From UBA1858 sp039182865 (GTDB lineage Bacteria; Pseudomonadota; Gammaproteobacteria; UBA4575), in contig JBCDBX010000003.1 of NCBI GenBank assembly GCA_039182865.1, positions 1 through 64,000 on the forward strand: DNA of 64,000 nt, written 5' to 3'. The position numbers were made by a program, and so were the translations under genes. This document shows positions 18,354 through 27,087 of this stretch, in pieces (within the stretch, counting starts at the first letter, position 1; each line of letters begins with the position of its first letter). The notes under the pieces were generated by a model, which searched no databases, was not told the DNA's origin, and saw only the letters and a list, made by a program, of their open reading frames with translations.

Positions 18354-19217
18354 ATGACAACTGCGACAATACATGCCGAACATGCAAAGGTCCTGCTACA
18401 TCAGTCATTGCCTGCCGAACAATACCTAATTCGACTTGAAGCACCAAAATGTGCACAATCAATCTTGCCCGGTAATTTCATTCATTTAAGTTGTAGCAAA
18501 AGTCCTTTTGATTTGAAGCGTCCATTCTCTGTATTACGGGCCTCAAGAGAACAAGGATGGATAGAAATCTTATACAAAGTCGTGGGTAGAGGCACAGAAG
18601 ATCTAAAGCAAGCAAAAGTTGATGACACGCTACACTGTCTAGGACCCATTGGGAATGCATTTGCACTCTCATCAATTGCTAAGCGTCCACTTTTATTAGG
18701 TGGCGGTGTCGGCATTCCACCTATTTTATTTTTCGCCGAAGAGCTTAAAAAAAATAAGACCAAACCATTCGTCATTATGGGCTCAGAAATCCCCTTTCCC
18801 TTCAAAGTTGAACCTTCAAAAATCCTCATTGATGGATTGCCAGCAGACTCTATTGCGGCCATGACCTTGCTGGAGGACTTATCTATTCCTTCACGCTTAA
18901 CGAGCAAACAAGGTTTTTCAGGCTGTTTTAATGGTTATATTCATGAACTAGCCGATATCTGGCTACAAACATTATCTTCTGAGGAAAAAGAAGAAGTAGA
19001 AATTTTTGCATGTGGGCCTACCGCAATGCTATCAGCAGTTGCAAAACTGAGTCAGCAATATGAAATTCCTTGCCAACTTTCACTCGAAGAGCACATGGCA
19101 TGTGCTGTAGGGGGCTGTGCAGGCTGTACAGTGAAAATTACTGATGAGTCGGGGAAAGAAGCTATGAAACGTGTATGTGTCGATGGACCAGTGTTTAGTG
19201 CAAATCAGGTATATTGA
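18354..19217 (+). CDS. pyrK: PyrK-like dihydroorotate dehydrogenase electron-transfer subunit
   Basis: This 287-residue ferredoxin-reductase-type protein has an FAD-binding LKRPFSVLRA, an NAD-binding LLGGGVGIPPILFFAEEL and a C-terminal 2Fe-2S site, CAVGGCAGC plus a fourth cysteine in RVCVDGP (about 249-273). PyrK normally works with PyrD type 1B to pass electrons to NAD. No pyrD is in the window. It starts two bases after pyrX, so it is in the pyrimidine operon. A role as a reductase for another partner is possible. Confidence 0.82.
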   Translation: MTTATIHAEHAKVLLHQSLPAEQYLIRLEAPKCAQSILPGNFIHLSCSKSPFDLKRPFSVLRASREQGWIEILYKVVGRGTEDLKQAKVDDTLHCLGPIGNAFALSSIAKRPLLLGGGVGIPPILFFAEELKKNKTKPFVIMGSEIPFPFKVEPSKILIDGLPADSIAAMTLLEDLSIPSRLTSKQGFSGCFNGYIHELADIWLQTLSSEEKEEVEIFACGPTAMLSAVAKLSQQYEIPCQLSLEEHMACAVGGCAGCTVKITDESGKEAMKRVCVDGPVFSANQVY

Positions 19218-19225
19218 TAAAGAAC

Positions 19226-20548
19226 TTACTTTTCGGCGAACATAGATTTAGCATTATCAAAAAACTCATCTTCTTCGCTCTCTAAAATACTACCCATATC
19301 AATTCCTGGATCGATTTGAGAGTCTTCAAATGCCTTTAGCTCCTCACCTTCACTTAACCCATTTGAAGTTTTTTCTAGAGCCCGATCGTGATTTCCACTG
19401 ACAGAATTTCTCAATGTAGGAGGCGCCTCTTCAGTCATCGTATCGATGACGCTAGTTGTATCTTTATTCTGTTCACCCACGCTTTTAACTTGGCCACCAA
19501 AATTTAATTGCCATTCAAGATTACTACGTGAATCCGCAAAGTTAAGTGCATCTTCTACTGTAATTTTTTCATTCTTATATAAATCATGCAGACTTTGATC
19601 AAAAGTTTGCATACCTACTGCCGCACCTTTTTCCATCACCTCTTTAATACTTCCAAACTCACCTTTGCGAACTAATTCTGAGATATAAGGCGTATTAAGT
19701 AATACTTCAACGGCTGGAATGCGTCCACCATCAGATGCAGGAACTAAACGCTGTGAAATAATTGCTGCAAGGTTAAGAGATAAATCCATCAAAACCTGAT
19801 TTTTAGAATCTGATGGAAATAAATTCAACATGCGATCAAGCGCTTGGTTAGCATTCACCGCATGCAGTGTAGACAAACACAAGTGACCAGTATCCGCATA
19901 TGACATTGCAGCTTCCATTGTAAGCTTGTCTCGAATCTCACCGATCATAATCACATCAGGGGCCTCACGCATGGCTTCTCTTAGCGCATTGTCGTAGGAG
20001 AGTGTATCTAGTCCAACCTCACGCTGTCCTATAATTGATTTTTTATGCGTAAAAACATATTCAATTGGATCTTCAATTGTCAGGATGTGCCCAGATTCTT
20101 GTTGATTTCGATACTCAATCATTGAAGCCAACGAAGTAGATTTACCAGAGCCAGTGGATCCAACCATCAAGATCAGACCATTCTTTCGCATGACTAGCTC
20201 GCGTAGAACCTCTGGCAGCCCTAATTTGTCAAGTGCAGGGATATCGCATTTTATATAACGAATCACCATCGATACTTCACCACGCTGATAATAGATATTT
20301 ACGCGGTAACGTCCACCACCAGGTACTGATAGACCAAGGTTCATTTCTTTAGTGAGTTCAAACTCTTTAATCTGTTGCTCACTCATAATTTCAAAAGCGA
20401 GCTGCTTGACAGTACCAGGCTTTAATTCAGATTTAGTTATATGTTGAGTATTACCGTCAACCTTCATACTGACGAAAGCACCGGTTGTAAAGAAAAGATC
20501 TGAGGCAGATTTCTCGGCCATTAGATTTAGATATGGAGTAATCTTCAT
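19226..20548 (-). CDS. Third PilT/PilU-family retraction ATPase with acidic C-terminal tail
   Basis: This is a 440-residue secretion ATPase with Walker A GSTGSGKSTSL (about 126-136), Asp box TIEDPIEYVF, Walker B VIMIGEIRDKLTMEAAM and His box LSTLHAVNANQALDR. It lies eight bases after pilU and is PilU-like in sequence. The last ~90 residues after NLEWQLNFGG form a polar, acidic tail with many Glu and Asp that the usual PilT lacks. Family knowledge suggests accessory pilus retraction. Confidence 0.88.
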   Translation of the reverse strand: MKITPYLNLMAEKSASDLFFTTGAFVSMKVDGNTQHITKSELKPGTVKQLAFEIMSEQQIKEFELTKEMNLGLSVPGGGRYRVNIYYQRGEVSMVIRYIKCDIPALDKLGLPEVLRELVMRKNGLILMVGSTGSGKSTSLASMIEYRNQQESGHILTIEDPIEYVFTHKKSIIGQREVGLDTLSYDNALREAMREAPDVIMIGEIRDKLTMEAAMSYADTGHLCLSTLHAVNANQALDRMLNLFPSDSKNQVLMDLSLNLAAIISQRLVPASDGGRIPAVEVLLNTPYISELVRKGEFGSIKEVMEKGAAVGMQTFDQSLHDLYKNEKITVEDALNFADSRSNLEWQLNFGGQVKSVGEQNKDTTSVIDTMTEEAPPTLRNSVSGNHDRALEKTSNGLSEGEELKAFEDSQIDPGIDMGSILESEEDEFFDNAKSMFAEK

Positions 20549-20556
20549 TTTATGAT

Positions 20557-21741
20557 TTACCTGCTTTGAGCCATTGTCCCTATAACATTAGATCCGTTGT
20601 CATCCTCTTCGACCATAAAGTCTTCAGTGCCCTGGAGCAAATCCTTATCTTGAGATGACTTACTTTCCAACTTCAATCGTAGTCGTAAATCATTTACTGA
20701 ATCAGCATTACGCAAACCATCTTCAACGCTGATCATGCCTTCATCTATTAATTCAAATAAGTGCTGATCGAATGTTTGCATGCCTAATTCTCTTGATTTT
20801 GATATTAATTCTTTCATCTTAGGGACATCGCCTTTAAAAATTAGATCTGCCATTAGAGGTGAATTAATCATGACTTCAATTGCTGGCACACGACCCTCCT
20901 TGCCTTTGATTGGCAATAGTCTCTGAGAGATGATCGATTTAAGATTCAACGAGAGATCCATTAAGAGTTGATCGCGTCTTTCTTCAGGGAAGAAGTTAAT
21001 AATTCTATCCAATGCTTGGTTGGTACTATTAGCGTGTAATGTTGCAAGACATAAGTGCCCGGTTTCCGCAAATGCAACCGCGTATTCCATTGTTTCACGA
21101 TCTCGAATCTCACCAATCAGAATTACGTCAGGCGCTTGTCTTAATGTGTTTTTCAGTGCGATTTCATAATTTTCGGTATCAACGCCCACTTCACGCTGCG
21201 TCACAATACAATTGCGATGTTTATGCACAAATTCGATAGGATCTTCGATAGTAATAATGTGGCCTTGACTGTTTTCATTTCGATAACCAATCATAGAGGC
21301 TAGCGAAGTTGACTTACCACAGCCCGTTCCACCTACAAAAATAACTAAGCCACGCTTTGCCATTGATATTTCTTTAATAACATTTGGCAAGCGCAGATCA
21401 TCAATCACTGGGATCTCAGAATTAATAATACGCAACACCATGCCAGATGTATTTCTTTGCATGAATGCATTCACACGGAAGCGTGAGATATTAGGCAGGC
21501 TTATAGCAAAATTACATTCCTGCGTTTCTTCATATTCCCTGATCTGACGATCATTCATGATTGATCGGACAATTACCTGTGTATGAGCTGCAGTGAGTGG
21601 CTGATTAGTAATCGGTACTAATTTGCCATCGACTTTCATCGAAGGTGGTGCTCCTACAGTGACGAATAAATCCGAACCTTCTTTTTGCAGCATGTTACGC
21701 AATAGGTCATGCATAAATGCTATGGCTTTATCTCTATCCAT
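20557..21741 (-). CDS. pilU: PilU, PilT-dependent retraction ATPase
   Basis: This 394-residue ATPase shares several PilU-specific stretches known from Pseudomonas: CNFAIS, VIFVGGTGCGKSTSLASMIG, CIVTQREVGVDTE, RQAPDVILIGEIRDRETM and LATLHANSTNQALDRI. GMQTFDQHLFELI is near the C-terminus. It lies 33 bases after pilT. PilU boosts retraction force together with PilT at the inner-membrane base of the pilus. Confidence 0.93.
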   Translation of the reverse strand: MDRDKAIAFMHDLLRNMLQKEGSDLFVTVGAPPSMKVDGKLVPITNQPLTAAHTQVIVRSIMNDRQIREYEETQECNFAISLPNISRFRVNAFMQRNTSGMVLRIINSEIPVIDDLRLPNVIKEISMAKRGLVIFVGGTGCGKSTSLASMIGYRNENSQGHIITIEDPIEFVHKHRNCIVTQREVGVDTENYEIALKNTLRQAPDVILIGEIRDRETMEYAVAFAETGHLCLATLHANSTNQALDRIINFFPEERRDQLLMDLSLNLKSIISQRLLPIKGKEGRVPAIEVMINSPLMADLIFKGDVPKMKELISKSRELGMQTFDQHLFELIDEGMISVEDGLRNADSVNDLRLRLKLESKSSQDKDLLQGTEDFMVEEDDNGSNVIGTMAQSR

Positions 21742-21774
21742 ATTGCCTAATCATCCTTTTTTGGTAATCCTTAA

Positions 21775-22809
21775 TTAGAAATCATCTTTATTCGCGGCCT
21801 TGCGTCGTGCTTCTTCTTTACCAATCAGGCCTTTTCCATGAATGTCAGCTAAACATTGATCTAATGTCTGCATGCCAACATTTTGGCTGGTTTGGATCGC
21901 AGAATACATTTGTGCCACTTTATCTTCACGAATCAAGTTACGAATTGCAGGTGTTCCTAACATGATTTCATGAGCTGCGATTCTTCCACCACCTATCTTG
22001 CGACATAAGGTTTGCGAAATGACAGCACGTAATGATTCCGATAACATAGAACGCACCATTGCCTTTTCTGTTGCGGGAAAAACATCGACAATACGATCGA
22101 TCGTTTTTGCAGCTGAGCTCGTGTGTAATGTTCCAAATACTAAGTGGCCTGTCTCAGCCGCGGTCAACGCCAAACGAATGGTTTCCAAATCACGTAATTC
22201 ACCAACGAGAATAGTATCTGGGTCCTCACGTAAGGCAGAGCGCAATGCTTCATTAAATCCCAAAGTGTCTCGATGTACTTCACGTTGGTTAATTAAGCTT
22301 TTTTTACTCTCGTGAATAAATTCAATTGGATCTTCAATTGTCAGGATATGACCATATTCATTTTCATTCTTATGATCGATCATTGCAGCCAATGTAGTAG
22401 ACTTTCCCGATCCAGTAGGCCCGGTTACTAATACGATGCCACGTGGATAAGTAGAAATCTCACTGAATATTCTTGGGCAGTCGAGTTCTTCTAGCGTGAG
22501 AATATTCGTTGGAATAGTTCTGAATACCGCACCAGCTCCACGACTTTGGTTAAAAGCGTTAACACGAAATCTTGCTAGTCCAGGAATTTCAAAGGAAAAA
22601 TCTGTCTCAAGAAATTCTTCATAATCTTTACGTTGCTTGTCATTCATGATGTCATACACCATAGAATGCACTTGCTTATGTTCCATCACAGGAACATTGA
22701 TTCGGCGCACATCCCCGTCAACACGAATCATGGGAGGAACACCTGCTGAAAGGTGCAAATCAGATGCACCATTCTTAACTGAGAATGCCAGTAGCTGTGA
22801 AATATCCAC
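21775..22809 (-). CDS. pilT: PilT twitching motility ATPase
   Basis: This 344-residue pilus retraction motor has Walker A GPTGSGKSTTLAAMI (about 130-144), Asp box TIEDPIEFIH, Walker B TILVGELRDLETIRLAL, His box FGTLHTSSAAKTIDR and the PilT-specific AIRNLIRE. The start codon is GTG at 22809 with AGGAG five bases upstream. It is the first gene of pilT-pilU-pilU-like and divergent from yggS, a common gammaproteobacterial arrangement. Confidence 0.96.
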   Translation of the reverse strand: MDISQLLAFSVKNGASDLHLSAGVPPMIRVDGDVRRINVPVMEHKQVHSMVYDIMNDKQRKDYEEFLETDFSFEIPGLARFRVNAFNQSRGAGAVFRTIPTNILTLEELDCPRIFSEISTYPRGIVLVTGPTGSGKSTTLAAMIDHKNENEYGHILTIEDPIEFIHESKKSLINQREVHRDTLGFNEALRSALREDPDTILVGELRDLETIRLALTAAETGHLVFGTLHTSSAAKTIDRIVDVFPATEKAMVRSMLSESLRAVISQTLCRKIGGGRIAAHEIMLGTPAIRNLIREDKVAQMYSAIQTSQNVGMQTLDQCLADIHGKGLIGKEEARRKAANKDDF

Positions 22810-23070
22810 TTAGACTCCTTTCAAATTAGGCTATACAATCCGATGTATATCGATTGAGAACTACGCTACTCCTATCTAGGAATCCATTATGTTCTCTACC
22901 GTAAGTTAAATCTTTGTCTTACTATATATTGTCCTGAGTTCGAAGCGCACAGACTTAGGAGTAATATGCGATAAGCCCACTCATTGTAACGATAAACAGA
23001 CAACCGCCAGAACGCACAAATGCTCATTTTTGACGAATTCATCGTATTTTAAAAAAATCACCTCAAAACA

Positions 23071-23766
23071 GTGACATTAGTAGACACCCAACAAAATTTA
23101 TTGACGATTTTAGATAAGATCAAAAAGCTTGAACTTGATCACAATTATGCCCCTAATAAGGTCCGTTTAATTGCCGTTAGCAAAACTCGAAGCGCTAGCG
23201 AAATTCGGATGCTTGCGGGATCTGGTCAAGTTGATTTTGGAGAGAATTATGTTCAAGAAGCCATCGATAAAATATCAGAGTTAACGGATCAAAATATTAC
23301 ATGGCATTTTATTGGTCCTATTCAAAAGAATAAAACTAAGGCAATTTCGCAACATTTTCATTGGGTGCACACTATCGAGCGAGACATTATTGCAACGCGC
23401 TTAAGTGAGCAACGCCCACAAAATTTACCAGCCTTAAATGTTTGCATACAAATCAACATTGATAATGAAACATCAAAATCTGGAATAACCCCGCATGAGT
23501 TACACGCACTAGCTGGGCATATCGATCAACTCCCCAACTTGACCTTGCGCGGTTTGATGGCTATTCCTAGTGTCAAAGACAATTACTCAGAACAATGCAA
23601 GACTTTTAATAAAATGCAGGATTTACTAGCAGATTTAAAAGAACAAGGCTACGATGTGGATACACTCTCGATGGGCATGAGTAATGATTATGAAGCGGCT
23701 ATTGTCTGTGGCTCAACTATGGTACGTCTAGGTACCGTCATTTTTGGACCTCGCGCATCGAAATAA
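23071..23766 (+). CDS. yggS: YggS/YggS-type PLP homeostasis protein
   Basis: This 231-residue single-domain TIM-barrel protein binds pyridoxal phosphate through the lysine in RLIAVSKTRSASEI. It also has DFGENYVQEA, WHFIGPIQKNKTKAI and the C-terminal LSMGMSNDYEAAI and VRLGTVIFGPR motifs. GTG 23071 is the start; no ATG lies upstream in frame that I could find. It heads the yggS-proC-yggT set. Confidence 0.93.
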   Translation: MTLVDTQQNLLTILDKIKKLELDHNYAPNKVRLIAVSKTRSASEIRMLAGSGQVDFGENYVQEAIDKISELTDQNITWHFIGPIQKNKTKAISQHFHWVHTIERDIIATRLSEQRPQNLPALNVCIQINIDNETSKSGITPHELHALAGHIDQLPNLTLRGLMAIPSVKDNYSEQCKTFNKMQDLLADLKEQGYDVDTLSMGMSNDYEAAIVCGSTMVRLGTVIFGPRASK

Positions 23767-23778
23767 ATACTAAATAAT

Positions 23779-24606
23779 ATGAGTGAAAAGACAATTTTAA
23801 TAATGGGCGCTGGGAACATGGGCTGTAGCCTTGCAATAGGTTTAGTCAATAATGACTGGACGTCTTCTCAAATAATGTTTTGTGAATTGAACAATTCGAA
23901 ACATGTAATATTAGCAGAACAGTTCTCTGAATCGATGATTGTTAATACACCTCAACAATTGGCAGTTAAACCAGATATCGTGATACTGGCAGTTAAACCA
24001 CATGATCTGCCTGAAATTTGCAACGATTTAGTAGAATCTGGCTTAGGTCTAGATACACTATTCATTTCAATTGCTGCCGGCGCACCTATATCAGCATTAA
24101 AAAAATTGCTTGGTGAAGACACTGAGATCGTGCGTTGTATGCCTAATACACCAGCAGGAATTGGTTTGGGAATGACAGGGCTGTACACGTCGGACAAAAC
24201 ATCATTAGAAAATCAAGCATTAGCAGAGACAATCCTGCAAGCAGTTGGCAAGACTATTTGGGTTGACGAAGAAATAAAACTTGATGCTATCACCGCTTTA
24301 TCCGGGAGTGGTCCTGCCTACTTATTCTATTTAATGGAAAGCTTACAAGAAGCAGGACAAACCCTCGGCTTAAATAAAGATGATTGTTACCAATTAGCTC
24401 TTCAAACAATGCTTGGAGCTGCTCAACTAGCATCTGAATCTAATGAATCATTCGAAGCTTTACGTGCAAATGTCACCTCCAAGGGAGGTACCACTGAACA
24501 CGCGTTAGATGTATTTGAAAAAAATAATTTTAAGGAAATTATCGTGAATGCGCTTCAAGCAGCCTCTAATAGAGCAGCTGAGATTAGTAAGTCATTTGCT
24601 AAATAG
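23779..24606 (+). CDS. proC: Pyrroline-5-carboxylate reductase
   Basis: This enzyme catalyses the last step of proline synthesis using NAD(P)H. The 275 residues include the dinucleotide motif ILIMGAGNMGCSLAIGL, CMPNTPAGIGLGMTG, the catalytic-domain signature ALSGSGPAYLFYLMESL and TSKGGTTEHALDVF. It lies 12 bases after yggS and two bases before yggT. Confidence 0.96.
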   Translation: MSEKTILIMGAGNMGCSLAIGLVNNDWTSSQIMFCELNNSKHVILAEQFSESMIVNTPQQLAVKPDIVILAVKPHDLPEICNDLVESGLGLDTLFISIAAGAPISALKKLLGEDTEIVRCMPNTPAGIGLGMTGLYTSDKTSLENQALAETILQAVGKTIWVDEEIKLDAITALSGSGPAYLFYLMESLQEAGQTLGLNKDDCYQLALQTMLGAAQLASESNESFEALRANVTSKGGTTEHALDVFEKNNFKEIIVNALQAASNRAAEISKSFAK

Positions 24607-24608
24607 TT

Positions 24609-25157
24609 ATGGACGCTGCCAGCAATATATTCACTTTTTTGATTAGCACACTATTTTCGCTTTATATCGGTGCCGTATTGATACGCATTATACTCGCTGC
24701 AACACGTGCAGACTTTTATAACCCCATATCTCAGTTTATCGTCACAATAACTAATCCAACCTTAATACCTTTACGTAAAATCTTGCCTAGTATAGGAAAA
24801 ATAGATACCGCTAGTTGGACTCTCGCATTCTTATTAAAAATCTTAGAACTGTTTATTTTACTTTCCATCAAAAGCATAAAAGTCAGCCCTGATGTGTTGA
24901 TTATCTCTGCGATTTTACAAGTATTAATCATCCTCGTGACAATATTTCTTTACGCAGTATTATTCCGAGCCATTCTTAGCTGGTTCCCTAGCCCACAAAT
25001 GTATCAGAATCCTTTATTCATGATTTTAACCTCGATTACGGAGCCTCTTTTGCGACCAGCTCGGCGCATCATCCCGCCTGTAGGCGCATTTGATCTGTCA
25101 GCATTAGCCATTATTCTTGTTTTATATTCGATTTTAATTGCACTGCGCTCTTTTTGA
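24609..25157 (+). CDS. yggT: YggT family integral membrane protein
   Basis: This 182-residue protein consists of two YGGT repeats, each with two predicted transmembrane helices. The repeats carry FYNPISQFIVTITNPTLIPLRK and MYQNPLFMILTSITEPLLRPAR. The family has been linked to osmotic tolerance and division in some bacteria, but its molecular function is uncertain. It is the third gene of the yggS-proC set. Confidence 0.9.
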   Translation: MDAASNIFTFLISTLFSLYIGAVLIRIILAATRADFYNPISQFIVTITNPTLIPLRKILPSIGKIDTASWTLAFLLKILELFILLSIKSIKVSPDVLIISAILQVLIILVTIFLYAVLFRAILSWFPSPQMYQNPLFMILTSITEPLLRPARRIIPPVGAFDLSALAIILVLYSILIALRSF

Positions 25158-25476
25158 TTAAAGACATTGCAACACTCTCTTAATGCAATTCATTAAGAAC
25201 GCTGATATTTTTATATTAACGATTTTTTCTTATTCTTTTTTTGATTTTCTAAATTCTTTAAATGCTTTACAAATAAATCACTACTTGTTTAGAATATACT
25301 TAAATACAAGGATAAATTGGCATTCACTAAATCCTTGTGTACAATCACACGCACTTAAATAATAATAAAGTTTCAGCACTATTAACTGACCCTTGTGATT
25401 GAGATTTGCTCTTAGTGAACATGAAACAAACGTCTTAAAACTAATTTACTTACCAACCTACTTTGAGGAAAAATTC
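25158..25476. other. Gene-free AT-rich stretch between yggT and the HU-like gene
   Basis: This 319-base stretch has no convincing open frame. It holds a weak 8-bp inverted repeat at 25178-25198 (loop CAATT) that could end the yggT transcript but has no T-run. It also holds a possible promoter at 25266-25295 for the HU-like gene, which would give an unusually long leader of about 170 bases. Confidence 0.6.
25266..25295 (+). promoter_or_regulatory. Possible promoter of the HU-like gene
   Basis: TTTACA at 25266-25271 and TAGAAT at 25290-25295 are separated by 18 bases. In such AT-rich sequence similar pairs arise by chance, so this is only a candidate. Confidence 0.25.
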
Positions 25477-25809
25477 ATGGCCGTAAAGAAAAAAGCTGCA
25501 GCCGCAAAAAAACCACCTACTAAATCTGAGATCCTAAATTCTATTGCTCAAGATACTGGATTGACTCGCAAAGATGTTGCTTCGGTTTTCACTTCTTTAG
25601 AAGGAATCATTGCTAAAGAGATGAAACCAAGAGGTTCTGGATTATTTAATCTGGTTGGACTTTGCAAAATGAAGGTTGTTAAAAAGCCGGCGACAAAAGC
25701 ACGTAAAGGTATCAATCCATTTACTGGCGAAGAGACTATTTTCAAAGCAAAACCTGCACGCAAAGTTGTAAAAGTCTTGCCTCTTAAAGGCTTAAAGGAC
25801 ATGGTCTAA
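25477..25809 (+). CDS. HU-like DNA-binding protein with Lys/Ala-rich N-terminus
   Basis: This 110-residue nucleoid protein starts at ATG 25477 with GAGGA upstream; a longer frame from 25399 is not supported. After a basic MAVKKKAAAAKK leader it follows the HU/IHF fold: TKSEILNSIAQDTGLTRKDV, a KPRGSGLFNLVGL turn, and the DNA-binding arm RKGINPFTGEETIFKAKPAR. The variant with an N-terminal Lys/Ala tail is widespread in proteobacteria. It likely binds DNA nonspecifically and compacts it. Confidence 0.9.
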   Translation: MAVKKKAAAAKKPPTKSEILNSIAQDTGLTRKDVASVFTSLEGIIAKEMKPRGSGLFNLVGLCKMKVVKKPATKARKGINPFTGEETIFKAKPARKVVKVLPLKGLKDMV

Positions 25810-25822
25810 ACACATATATGTC

Positions 25823-25849
25823 TCGAGGCTTGTATTAAGCAAGCCTCGA
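25823..25849. terminator. Hairpin after the HU-like gene, possible terminator
   Basis: A perfect 10-bp stem (25823-25832 with 25840-25849) has a 7-base loop and lies 13 bases after the HU-like stop. No T-run follows directly, so it may be an RNA-end-protecting hairpin rather than a classic terminator. A second, weaker AT-rich inverted repeat lies at about 25878-25899, followed by a T-rich stretch. Confidence 0.45.
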
Positions 25850-25903
25850 AATATTATGCTTGAATGGCTATTAACTTACTGAAATATCGAATATTTTCAG
25901 ATT

Positions 25904-26368
25904 TTAGTCTTGTGACAGACCTAACTCATCCATAATTTTATACTTCACACGAATAAACTCGGAGTGTGACAAATATAGCCAATCAGCAATCTTTCGTATC
26001 CGCTGCTCTTCATATTTATCTAAAACTTTATCGGTAAAAGCTACTCTCCATAATCCGGCCAATAAATTTAATTTCTCGTCGGGCTTTAACTCTTCATTTA
26101 ACAAACAAATAAACGGATGTGCTGAAGTGTAGTCTTCACGCTTTTCCATCCCATGTTGCAAAACACTTTTTGCTTCTTGTTCAGACAGAGAGAATTGCTC
26201 GACTAATATCCCAATTATGGTTTGCTGCTCAGCCTGAGATATATCGTAGTCGGCAAAACTTACTTCCAATAACAACATTGCAGCCGCCAACTGTGTCGTA
26301 TGCTCGGATTCTTCTGATTGCTCAATATTTAGGCTTGATTCTAGCCATTGCTGAATTTTTGTAAACAT
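25904..26368 (-). CDS. TerB-family protein
   Basis: This 154-residue helical protein matches the TerB/DjlA-N-terminal-like fold: an acidic AAMLLLEVSFADYDISQAEQ helix-loop early on, and a second repeat with LLAGLWRVAFTDKVLDKYEE. These acidic DxD/E-rich loops are thought to bind metal in TerB. The family is named for tellurite resistance, but no other ter genes are nearby, so the function here is unknown. It lies one base after hspQ. Confidence 0.8.
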   Translation of the reverse strand: MFTKIQQWLESSLNIEQSEESEHTTQLAAAMLLLEVSFADYDISQAEQQTIIGILVEQFSLSEQEAKSVLQHGMEKREDYTSAHPFICLLNEELKPDEKLNLLAGLWRVAFTDKVLDKYEEQRIRKIADWLYLSHSEFIRVKYKIMDELGLSQD

Positions 26369-26369
26369 A

Positions 26370-26684
26370 CTATTGCTTCATTGCGAGAATGTAACGGCCA
26401 TCATCATAATCAGTAAAGAAAACTTCAACTAATGGATGTTGGATCATTGATGTGTTTTTTGATGACTCTAAATGGCGCTCTGCAACATAAGTAGTCTGAT
26501 CTGAACCATCAACCAATATGTGATACCAAGGAGCTCTTTTCGGAGGACGTGATTTAGCAACTTGCTCATACCAGGCATCACTACCATTAAACTGTGCATC
26601 TGCATCGTATATAACACCACGATAACCAAATTTTTTATGATCAATAATTTGGCCAGGATGATACTTAAGAATATGTTCCGTCAT
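26370..26684 (-). CDS. hspQ: HspQ heat-shock protein / hemimethylated-DNA-binding domain protein
   Basis: This 104-residue protein has the YccV/HspQ fold: YHPGQIIDHKKFGYRGVIYD, KRAPWYHILVDGSDQTTYVAERHL and a C-terminal FTDYDDGRYI. In enterobacteria HspQ is a Lon specificity factor. ATG 26684 gives the usual length; a longer frame to 26825 would add unrelated residues and overlap the divergent gene. Confidence 0.9.
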   Translation of the reverse strand: MTEHILKYHPGQIIDHKKFGYRGVIYDADAQFNGSDAWYEQVAKSRPPKRAPWYHILVDGSDQTTYVAERHLESSKNTSMIQHPLVEVFFTDYDDGRYILAMKQ

Positions 26685-26729
26685 GTAAACTCTTCCATTG
26701 GGTTCTAATGGGTTATATCGCCTCAATTG

Positions 26730-26746
26730 TGAGCATGTTATGCTCA
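26730..26746. repeat. 17-bp perfect palindrome in the hspQ upstream region (candidate operator)
   Basis: TGAGCAT-GTT-ATGCTCA is a perfect 7-3-7 inverted repeat lying 46 bases upstream of the hspQ start and 41 bases before the likely start of the divergent gene at 26788. Position and symmetry suggest a dimeric regulator site. I do not recognise the consensus. Confidence 0.4.
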
Positions 26747-26787
26747 TGCGAGATATTACTACGAATACAGACCAATCTGACAAATTT

Positions 26788-27084
26788 ATGTCGTCCGATA
26801 CACAAGCAAGCAAAGAACAACGCACCTTACTTGTGATGCGTAAACTACTCGCATCAATTGTACGCGAAAGTACTCCAAAGCCCGGTATGAGACATGTTCT
26901 GAGCGAAAATACACGTAATGATATCCGTATGGCTTTTGAGCTAATTTCAGCACGTGAACGTGAACTTGCTGAAGATGCAGGGATTGAAATTAAAGAGCGA
27001 CCACGTTACCCAGATCAACCCAAGACGTCATCAGTGATCTCAATTGACTCACTCAAAAATAAGCCACCCACTTCAGACACATAA
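26788..27084 (+). CDS. Small conserved helical protein, sometimes annotated as segregation/condensation protein A-like
   Basis: I do not know the function of this 98-residue protein. It has KEQRTLLVMRKLLASIVRES, PKPGMRHVLSENTRNDIRMA and ISARERELAEDAG. I recall similar short proteins in gammaproteobacteria being labelled segregation and condensation protein A, but it is far shorter than ScpA. ATG 26788 fits that family's start; in-frame ATGs also exist at 26698 and 26740. It ends three bases before the ParS/MbcA-like gene, so the two are probably co-transcribed. Confidence 0.6.
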   Translation: MSSDTQASKEQRTLLVMRKLLASIVRESTPKPGMRHVLSENTRNDIRMAFELISARERELAEDAGIEIKERPRYPDQPKTSSVISIDSLKNKPPTSDT

Positions 27085-27087
27085 ACT

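Noticed and set aside
25904..26368. Tellurite-resistance operon suggested by a TerB-like protein
   Set aside because: No terC, terD or other ter genes are nearby; only a generic TerB-fold protein is present, and djlA carries a similar domain for another purpose.
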